A stretch of DNA of 7,423 nucleotides from JACPDH01 sp051305935 (GTDB lineage Bacteria; Acidobacteriota; Thermoanaerobaculia; Gp7-AA8): positions 1 through 7,423 of the forward strand of contig JBPPMG010000368.1 in the NCBI GenBank assembly GCA_051305935.1. Direction: 5' to 3'. Every line of letters begins with the position of its first letter. The first letter of the stretch is position 1. The position numbers were made by a program, and so were the translations under genes. Positions 1 through 4,865 of the stretch are shown piece after piece. The notes under the pieces were generated by a model. The model was not told the origin of the DNA. It saw only the letters and a list, made by a program, of their open reading frames with translations, and did not search any database.

Positions 1-12
1 AACTAAGAACTA

Positions 13-66
13 ACAACTAACAACCATCAACAGCCATCGACAACTAACAACCATCAACAGCCATCA
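13..66. repeat. Two-copy 27-bp tandem repeat, A/C-rich
   Basis: Two adjacent 27-base units (13-39 and 40-66) differ only at the last base. Each is built from shorter A/C-rich words such as AACTAAC, AACCATC and AACAGCCATC. The bases before position 13 carry further AACTAA words, so the array may continue left of the window. The composition is quite unlike the GC-rich genes. It lies just past the 3' end of the membrane protein gene and has no coding potential that I can see. Confidence 0.85.
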
Positions 67-78
67 CCCCCCCCCCCC
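67..78. repeat. 12-base poly-C (poly-G) homopolymer
   Basis: Twelve consecutive C residues on the plus strand read as poly-G in the direction of the neighbouring minus-strand gene. The tract sits four bases after that gene's TGA stop (83-85) and directly abuts the 27-bp tandem repeat. Being outside the reading frame, it cannot switch the gene by frameshift. Its length may be unreliable in the assembly. Confidence 0.9.
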
Positions 79-82
79 AACC

Positions 83-1693
83 TCACTCGCCCAACATCCG
101 CGCGATTCGCTCGATCGTCTCCTGCCGGCCAAACTGTGCGCGGGCGCGGGCGACTTCGCGTCGCGCGAGCGCGATCGTCTCGGGCCGCTCGTCGACGAGC
201 GGCATCGCGGCATCCGGCACGAGCGCTCGATACTCCTCGCGCGCGAGCAGCGCGGCGTCGTGCCTGTCGCGCCTCGCGAAGACGAGACCGACGTCGTCGA
301 ACGCGACGAGCGCCCACTTGTCCCGAGGAAAGTAGACGAGCGACGCTGGAACGCGGCGGCGCTCTCCCGTCACGGCGTCGATCACTTCCATCGACTCGCG
401 CCGGTACTCTTCGACCGCGAGCGTGAGCGAGTATTTCTCGATCAACTCCCGCCACGCGCGCGAGTCGAGCCGCGCCTTCCCATACTCCCCGATCCAGGTC
501 AAGTGCAGCTCGTTCCGTCCGTCGGTCACGACGCGCCGCTCCGGGTAGAACCGCCAGATGAGATAGCCGCCGAGTTGATCGGGGTTGTAGACGTTTCCCT
601 CGAGCCCGAGCGCCTGCAGCCTGGCGACCGACGCCACAGGGAACTGGGCCGGATCGGGACCCGTGGCGATGCCTCCCTGCTTCCAGACGCCGAGCGCGAC
701 GATGGCGGCCGCCGCAATCGCGGGCAACGGCAGTCGCAGTGTGGCGAGTCGCGGCAGCGCAGGCGCGACCAGCAACGGCAGCGCGGCGTAGAAGAAGCCG
801 TGGTTCCGAACGTAGCGGAAGGCGAGCAGCGCGAGAAACGCGAGGACGATCGTGCGTGGCAGAAGCGCGCGCCGCTTCGGCGACGCAAGGAGAAGCAGTA
901 GTGCCGCGGGAGCAACGAGGAAGAAGAGCGGAAAGTCGGCGATGCGTGTCGCGCTCCACTCCATGTTGAGGAAGAGCCCCGAGCTGACGAGCCGCGCGAG
1001 CCGGAGCGGCGCGAGGACGCCTTCGAGCCCCCACGGATTCGCGAGCAGCCCCAGCCCGCCCGCCGCCGCGAGCCCCCATCGCTTCAGCGCCTCCGCGCGC
1101 GCGGACGCGCTGCCATCCAGAAGGAAGCCGGCGCCGGCGAGCCCCGCGATCGCTGGCGCGACGAGCGCGGACGGATGGATGTTGATCCAGACAATCACCA
1201 ACCCGACGAATGCGAGCGCCGAGCGCCGCGTCACCGGTCGCAGCAGGATGACGAGCGCGAGCACGAGCAGCAGCGTCGCAACCGTTTCCGGCCGTGCCGT
1301 CAGACGGTGGCTCGCCCCCCAGAGACCGACCGCGGTCGCAAAGAGCGCCATCCCTGCCGCCGCCTCTCCCGCCGCGGCGAGGAGCACGACGAGGAAGATC
1401 GCCGCGACGACGAGGCCGCGCGCGACGGAGACTCCCGTCTCGCCGCCAATCGCCGCAACGCCCCACGCTCCGAGCTGGAACAACCACTCGCCGTCGACCC
1501 ACGGAACCGTGTCGCTCGACACGCTGAAGGGATCGGTCGACGGCAGCGTGCGATGCTCCGCGATCCATCGCCCCGTCTCAAGATGCCAGTAGAAGTCGTA
1601 GCTCCGGATCGGCGTGACCGATGCGATCGCGAGCAGCGCAAAAAGCAGCAGCGCCTTCCAGCGCGCAAACGGCGCGGTCTCCGTCCGATCCAT
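83..1693 (-). CDS. Polytopic membrane protein, GT-C glycosyltransferase-like, with C-terminal soluble domain
   Basis: Predicted inner-membrane protein of 536 residues; substrate and reaction are unknown. The N-terminus has a hydrophobic helix (about 12-28), then a loop with YDFYWHLETGRWIAEH (32-47), DPFS (54-57) and WVDGEWLFQ (65-73). From memory, this loop pattern occurs in uncharacterised bacterial membrane proteins resembling GT-C (PMT/ArnT-like) glycosyltransferases. About eight to ten further hydrophobic segments follow to about residue 337, with NIHPS (171-175), NPWG (219-222) and FRYVRNHGFFYA (292-303) between them. The soluble tail (about 350-480) has NVYNPDQLGGYLIW and RRVVTDGRNEL, typical of the same family, and ends in charged helices. 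I chose the ATG at 1693 because the longer start at 1762 adds 23 non-hydrophobic residues encoded across a perfect hairpin. There is no Shine-Dalgarno; a TATACT box suggests a leaderless transcript. The family call is fairly secure, enzyme activity is not. Confidence 0.85.
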   Translation of the reverse strand: MDRTETAPFARWKALLLFALLAIASVTPIRSYDFYWHLETGRWIAEHRTLPSTDPFSVSSDTVPWVDGEWLFQLGAWGVAAIGGETGVSVARGLVVAAIFLVVLLAAAGEAAAGMALFATAVGLWGASHRLTARPETVATLLLVLALVILLRPVTRRSALAFVGLVIVWINIHPSALVAPAIAGLAGAGFLLDGSASARAEALKRWGLAAAGGLGLLANPWGLEGVLAPLRLARLVSSGLFLNMEWSATRIADFPLFFLVAPAALLLLLASPKRRALLPRTIVLAFLALLAFRYVRNHGFFYAALPLLVAPALPRLATLRLPLPAIAAAAIVALGVWKQGGIATGPDPAQFPVASVARLQALGLEGNVYNPDQLGGYLIWRFYPERRVVTDGRNELHLTWIGEYGKARLDSRAWRELIEKYSLTLAVEEYRRESMEVIDAVTGERRRVPASLVYFPRDKWALVAFDDVGLVFARRDRHDAALLAREEYRALVPDAAMPLVDERPETIALARREVARARAQFGRQETIERIARMLGE

Positions 1694-1700
1694 CGCGCCG

Positions 1701-1706
1701 AGTATA
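1701..1706 (-). promoter_or_regulatory. Candidate -10 box (TATACT) of a leaderless promoter
   Basis: On the minus strand TATACT ends seven bases before the ATG at 1693, so transcription would be expected to start at or next to the A of the ATG. The gap (CGGCGCG) has no ribosome binding site, which fits a leaderless mRNA. At about 17 bases upstream there is no recognisable -35; that place is occupied by a hairpin stem. Such TANNNT boxes in front of leaderless starts are known in several GC-rich bacteria. Assignment here is inference. Confidence 0.45.
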
Positions 1707-1720
1707 GCGGCGCCCCAACG

Positions 1721-1752
1721 CGACGACGCCCGCGTTCCCGCGGGCGTCGTCG
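1721..1752 (-). terminator. Perfect 14-bp hairpin with GGAA tetraloop (possible terminator or attenuator)
   Basis: The arms 1721-1734 and 1739-1752 are exact reverse complements (CGACGACGCCCGCG) around a 4-base loop. Read on the minus strand the loop is GGAA, a GNRA-type stable tetraloop. It lies 20 bases past the lipoprotein stop and 27 bases before the membrane protein ATG. No T-run follows, so it is not a classical intrinsic terminator. It could still stop or pause polymerase, protect the 3' end of the lipoprotein mRNA, or separate the two genes. The structure is certain, the role is not. Confidence 0.6.
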
Positions 1753-1772
1753 ATCGGCTCATCGTTCTTTCG

Positions 1773-2588
1773 TTAGAAACTCACGGCTGGAGGCGCGGGC
1801 GCGGCAGGCACCTCGGGGATCTCCGGGATCTCCGGAACCGCCGGAACCTCCGGAATGCCGATTCCGTTCAGCTCCGACAGCGTCACGCTGCCGTTTACCG
1901 TGGTGACCTCGAGCGACTCCTCGTCGCTGTTCCCGCTGTTGATCGTCACCGGGATGTCGGAGCGGAAGCTCCCGTTCACCTGGTGAATCTCCGGGTTCAC
2001 CCGGCAGTCGCGCGGCACGCGCACTTTCACCGAACCGTTGACGGTCTTCAGGCGGGCGCCTGGGAAGCGCTCGGTGAAATCGGCACGCACGGATCCGTTC
2101 ACCGTCCGCGCGACCAGCTCGCCGCTCGGCGTGCTCACTTCGATCGGCCCGTTGACCGTGGTCAGATCCATCCGCGCGTCGACGCCGTCGACTTCGATCC
2201 GGCCGTTCACGTTGTCGATCTTCAGCTTCAGCCCGACCGGGACACGGAAGTCGTAGTTGATCCTGTTCTCGTCGCCGAAGAGGAACTTCCGGCTCTTCTT
2301 CCGGCGCTCGGAAACTTCGAGCGTCGCTCCGTTGAGCTCGGTCCTCAGCACGTCGTCCTTGTCGCTCCCTTTCCGGACGCGCATCTGGGCCACCATCGTG
2401 ATCTCCGTCGCAGAAGCATCCGCGGTGACATCGACCCGACCGTTGGTGCCGACGACGCTCAGTTCGTCGATCCCGGTGGCGGGCCATGACTTGCGGACCT
2501 CGAACTCCTGACGGGCCGGAGCGATGCCGCAACCCGACCCGAGGGTCAGCGCGACGACGGCGGCAAGTCCGACAATTCTGGCGTTCAT
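1773..2588 (-). CDS. DUF4097-type beta-repeat protein, probable lipoprotein
   Basis: Predicted exported protein of 271 residues, probably anchored by a lipid; molecular function unknown. Residues 1-19 form a short signal peptide with a hydrophobic core (IVGLAAVVALTL) followed by Cys20. The lipobox is imperfect: GSGC, with Gly at -3 where Leu is usual. The mature part is all-beta in character and carries six VNG motifs (127, 145, 163, 183, 204, 231) plus TNG at 48, each followed within a residue or two by Val, Ile or Phe. This regular 'VNGxV' ladder is typical of DUF4097/putative adhesin proteins. The last 30 residues are a (V/I)-P-(E/A) tail ending in a Pro/Ala-rich stretch. The ATG at 2588 has a strong GGAGG and begins the signal peptide; a longer start at 2804 would be antisense to the RDD gene. 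It is upstream of the membrane protein gene, with 79 bases and a hairpin between. Confidence 0.88.
   Translation of the reverse strand: MNARIVGLAAVVALTLGSGCGIAPARQEFEVRKSWPATGIDELSVVGTNGRVDVTADASATEITMVAQMRVRKGSDKDDVLRTELNGATLEVSERRKKSRKFLFGDENRINYDFRVPVGLKLKIDNVNGRIEVDGVDARMDLTTVNGPIEVSTPSGELVARTVNGSVRADFTERFPGARLKTVNGSVKVRVPRDCRVNPEIHQVNGSFRSDIPVTINSGNSDEESLEVTTVNGSVTLSELNGIGIPEVPAVPEIPEIPEVPAAPAPPAVSF
1810..1854 (-). repeat. Five 9-bp units encoding the X-Pro-Glu tail of the lipoprotein
   Basis: Five consecutive 9-base units (plus-strand consensus A-[CT]-C-T-C-C-G-G-[AG], each differing at one or a few bases) encode alternating three-residue steps of Ile/Val-Pro-Glu/Ala near the C-terminus. 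The remaining tail turns into Pro/Ala-rich sequence before the stop. The near-identity at DNA level suggests expansion by slippage, and the copy number is a plausible site of strain variation. Such a tail would form an extended polyproline-like stalk; this is inference. Confidence 0.75.
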
Positions 2589-2688
2589 GGCAACCTCCAC
2601 TGACATTGCTAACGGAAAAGAGGCCAAAAGGTTTTCAGCAGGGCCCACCGGCCCCGGAATCTGGAAATTTGAGCCGATTCGTGCTGTC
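2589..2688. promoter_or_regulatory. Divergent intergenic region between lipoprotein and RDD operon
   Basis: These 100 bases must hold promoters for both divergent transcripts if the genes are transcribed from here. They are visibly more AT-rich (AAAAGAGG, AAAAGG, GGAAATTT) than the flanking genes. A short GGGCC/GGCCC hairpin with a CACC loop sits at 2641-2654. I could not find a convincing -35/-10 pair on either strand; weak hexamers exist but none stands out. Confidence 0.4.
2594..2598 (-). promoter_or_regulatory. Shine-Dalgarno GGAGG of the DUF4097 lipoprotein
   Basis: On the minus strand GGAGG lies five bases before the ATG at 2588. It is the best ribosome binding site in the window and decides the start: the methionine it serves begins the signal peptide. 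Confidence 0.85.
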
Positions 2689-3123
2689 ATGCAGCCCGTT
2701 CGGACGGCCATGGCTCGCCAGATTTCACAGACCCTCATTCTCCGCATCGTGGCGTTCCTCGTCGATTCGGTGTCGATTCTCGTGCTGCTCATCGGTCCCG
2801 CCACCGGCCTGAGCTACCTCGCGATCAGGCTCTCGAACTCGACCTGGGGGATCGCCAGGATCTGGCACACGGCGATCGTCCTCCTCGCCCTGGCAACCCT
2901 CTTGCGCGACGGCTTCCACGGCCGCTCCCCGGGGAAACGGCTCATGGGGCTACGCATCGACACGCCCGCGGGGAAGCCCTGCTCATGGGGCCGGTCGATC
3001 GTTCGCAATCTCCCCCTCGTGATCCCGGGATGGAACCTCGTCGAGGTCTGGCTCGTTCTGTTTGGCCGCGACTCCCGAAGGACGGGCGATCGAATTGCCG
3101 GCACGCGGGTTCGCGAAGAATGA
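2689..3123 (+). CDS. RDD family membrane protein
   Basis: Small integral membrane protein of 144 residues. RDD proteins span the inner membrane; most have no defined function, and some have been linked to ion or antimicrobial resistance. The family signature is present: RIVAFLVDS in the first helix (R19, D26), a second helix (about 57-72), the loop RDGFHGRSPGKRLMGLRI (73-90), the RSIVRNLPL segment (102-110), a third hydrophobic stretch (about 108-126) and the closing TGDRIAGTRV (132-141). The start is uncertain. ATG at 2689 or at 2710 (137 residues) both place the first helix at the N-terminus, and neither has a good Shine-Dalgarno. The ATG at 2587 and 2524 would add unconserved residues and run into the divergent lipoprotein gene. 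The TGA overlaps the ATG of the next gene, so translation is probably coupled. Family assignment is secure, the start is not. Confidence 0.88.
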   Translation: MQPVRTAMARQISQTLILRIVAFLVDSVSILVLLIGPATGLSYLAIRLSNSTWGIARIWHTAIVLLALATLLRDGFHGRSPGKRLMGLRIDTPAGKPCSWGRSIVRNLPLVIPGWNLVEVWLVLFGRDSRRTGDRIAGTRVREE

Positions 3124-4112
3124 GCGCGCCGCGATACGCGCCCTCGGTGGCCGAGCTGCATCTGCACCTCGAGGGCTCGCTCCGCGCGGAGAGCGCCGTC
3201 GAGCTCGCTCGCGCGCGCAATCTCCCGTGGGGCGAGCTGACGCCACTCCAGTTGCGCCGGAAGTTCCGCTACGCCTCGTTCACCGACTTCCTCCTGGCGG
3301 TCCGCGACATGGCGCAGGTGCTCTGTTCCTACGAAGCGCTCGAGCGCGCGTCGCGCGAGCTTTCCGGTTCGCTCGCGGCGATCGGGGTTCGTTACGCCGA
3401 GGTTTACGTTTCGCCGCAGATTTACGCCCACTGGGGGCTCGACGCCGCCGAGGCGCTGCTCGCAGCCGACCGAGGCTTCGCGACGGGCGAGAGCGAAGGG
3501 GGCGCGCGATGCGCGATCCTCCTCGACTCGGTACGCCAGTGGGGAGCCGGTCCCGCGCACGCCGTGCTGGACGCGTTCGAGCGCTCGCGTTGCGCGCGCG
3601 CGATCGGCTTCGGCCTGGGAGGCGACGAGACGACACCGCTCGCGCAATTCGAGGAGGTCTTCGCGCGGGTGCGGTCGCTCGGGCTTCGGCCGATCGTCCA
3701 CGCGGGCGAGACCGGGACGGCCGGCGACGTTCGGACGGCGATCCGCACACTCGGAGTCGAGCGCGTCGCGCACGGCATCCGCGCGGTCGACGACCCGGAG
3801 CTACTCGCCGAGATCCGCGAGCGCGGAATCGCGCTCGACGTCTGCCTCACGAGCAATTACCGCACCGGCGCGGTGCGCGGCGCGCATCCGATCCGACGCC
3901 TGCTCGATGCCGGAATCGCGGTCACACTCAGCAGCGACGACCCGTCGCTCTTCCGCACCGATCTCGCGCGGGAGCTCCGGCTCGCGCGCCGCGTCTTCGG
4001 GCTCTCCGCTTCGGAGCTTGCGACGATCGCTTCGAACGCGATCGAACACTCGTTCGCGCCGGAGCAGACGAAGGTGACGCTCCGCGCGGAGCTCGCGCGC
4101 CGGCTCGGATAG
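3120..4112 (+). CDS. Adenosine deaminase family enzyme
   Basis: Cytoplasmic zinc hydrolase of 330 residues that deaminates adenosine or a related 6-aminopurine compound, feeding purine salvage. It has the full metal site of the family: HLHLEGS (H14, H16), HAGE (H194 and the catalytic E197), VAHG (H218) and SSDDP (D273, D274). GLGGDE (165-170) matches the substrate-binding loop, although the residue usually Asp in 'DLAG' is Gly here. CLTSNYRTGAV (242-252) and HPIRRLLDAGIAVTL (256-270) are also characteristic. Length is normal for bacterial adenosine deaminases (about 330-340). Some members of this family are aminodeoxyfutalosine deaminases of menaquinone synthesis or adenine deaminases; no neighbouring mqn gene supports the first, and motifs alone do not settle substrate. 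The ATG lies in ATGA with the RDD stop, and it puts the HLHLEGS motif at residue 14; a longer in-frame start at 2985 would lie inside the RDD gene. Confidence 0.9.
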   Translation: MSAPRYAPSVAELHLHLEGSLRAESAVELARARNLPWGELTPLQLRRKFRYASFTDFLLAVRDMAQVLCSYEALERASRELSGSLAAIGVRYAEVYVSPQIYAHWGLDAAEALLAADRGFATGESEGGARCAILLDSVRQWGAGPAHAVLDAFERSRCARAIGFGLGGDETTPLAQFEEVFARVRSLGLRPIVHAGETGTAGDVRTAIRTLGVERVAHGIRAVDDPELLAEIRERGIALDVCLTSNYRTGAVRGAHPIRRLLDAGIAVTLSSDDPSLFRTDLARELRLARRVFGLSASELATIASNAIEHSFAPEQTKVTLRAELARRLG

Positions 4113-4124
4113 ACTCTCTTCAGC

Positions 4125-4730
4125 GTGATCGACTTCGACGAATACGCGCTCGTCCCCAGTGAGGCGCGGGCGACGGTCAGGATCCAGCGCTCCGAGTTCA
4201 TCGGTATCGCCTTTCCGGCGCCGACACAGGAAGAGTTCGACGCGGCGCTCGCGCGCATCTCGCGCGAGCACTTCGACGCGACGCACCACTGCTGGGCATG
4301 GCGCCGCGTCGAGGGAGACGAGCTGCGCGCGCACGGCTCCGATGCAGGCGAGCCGAGCGGCACCGCCGGGCGGCCGATCCTCCAGGCGATCGAATCGGCG
4401 GAGCTGCTCGACACCGGCGTCGTCGTCGTCCGCTACTACGGCGGAGTGAAGCTGGGGACCGGCGGCCTGGCGCGCGCCTACCGCGACGCGGCGCGCGAGG
4501 TGCTCGCCGTCGCGCCACGGGAACGGCGGATCCTCTACGGCCGCGTCATCGTCGAGGTGCCGTTCAGCCTGATGAGCGCGGTCTATCGTCTGGTCTCCCC
4601 ACCCGACGTCGTACTCGTGTCCGAGAGTTTCGGCGAGCCGAACAGCTTCGAGCTCGACGTGCGCAGGTCGCGAATCGAGCGGTTCCTCGCGCAGCTCGAA
4701 GAGAAGAGGATCACGGCGCGGCGGGAGTAA
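4125..4730 (+). CDS. YigZ/IMPACT family protein (UPF0029)
   Basis: Cytoplasmic protein of 201 residues, the usual length for bacterial YigZ. The N-terminal UPF0029/IMPACT domain (about 15-125) shows RSEFIG (22-27), DATHHCWAWR (51-60), GSDAGEPSGTAGRPILQAI (71-89) and VVRYYGGVKLGTGGLARAY (101-119), a near-perfect family signature. The C-terminal ferredoxin-like domain (about 138-195) is the DUF1949 type. Eukaryotic IMPACT regulates the GCN2 kinase; the role of bacterial YigZ is not established, although nucleic acid or ribosome association has been proposed. It starts with GTG 12 bases after the deaminase stop and has no evident Shine-Dalgarno. The gap holds a TAGACT hexamer, so a start independent of the operon cannot be excluded. 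REP-like hairpins follow its TAA. Confidence in family is very high, in function low. Confidence 0.95.
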   Translation: MIDFDEYALVPSEARATVRIQRSEFIGIAFPAPTQEEFDAALARISREHFDATHHCWAWRRVEGDELRAHGSDAGEPSGTAGRPILQAIESAELLDTGVVVVRYYGGVKLGTGGLARAYRDAAREVLAVAPRERRILYGRVIVEVPFSLMSAVYRLVSPPDVVLVSESFGEPNSFELDVRRSRIERFLAQLEEKRITARRE

Positions 4731-4737
4731 CGAGCTT

Positions 4738-4818
4738 GTAGCGAAGGCGTCCCGCCTTCGCGGGCTTGCGATGCTCAAACGACCTCGCGAAGCGGGCAAG
4801 GCGGGACGCCTTGCCTAC
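4738..4818. repeat. Pair of inverted REP-like hairpins
   Basis: Two palindromes face each other: 4741-4761 (GCGAAGGCG, TCC, CGCCTTCGC) and 4795-4815 (GGCAAGGCG, GGA, CGCCTTGCC). Each is a perfect 9-bp stem with a 3-base loop. The 24-base arms 4738-4761 and 4795-4818 are inverted copies of one another with four differences, arranged as two symmetric CG/GC swaps that keep both stems paired. The arms also begin with GTAG, a common head of REP elements. The spacer is 33 bases. The pair sits eight bases past the YigZ stop and 48 bases before the protease ATG, the usual place for REP/BIME-type elements, and may protect mRNA ends or help end transcription. No transposase is in the window. Confidence 0.8.
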
Positions 4819-4865
4819 GAGGCGAAATCTCGCACCATGCATCTCTCGTTCACCACAACGACCAC

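Noticed and set aside
54..1568. 504-codon open frame on the minus strand overlapping the membrane protein gene in another frame
   Set aside because: Its product is an Arg/Ala/Gly-rich sequence without motifs, typical of alternative frames in GC-rich DNA. The overlapping frame has membrane segments and recognisable family motifs.
1694..1762. Upstream ATG at 1762 for the membrane protein
   Set aside because: It would add 23 polar residues encoded across the perfect hairpin and the TATACT box, before the first membrane helix; the ATG at 1693 gives the usual N-terminus.
2589..2804. Upstream ATG at 2804 for the lipoprotein
   Set aside because: The added residues are antisense to the RDD gene and would bury the signal peptide; the GGAGG at 2594-2598 points to the ATG at 2588.
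2814..4799. Long minus-strand open frames antisense to the RDD, deaminase and YigZ genes
   Set aside because: They are rich in Arg, Ala and Asp with no domain signal, and lie opposite three genes with clear family motifs.
4738..4818. CRISPR array or insertion-sequence ends
   Set aside because: Only two inverted copies exist with one spacer, there is no transposase or cas gene, and the palindromic arms fit REP elements.
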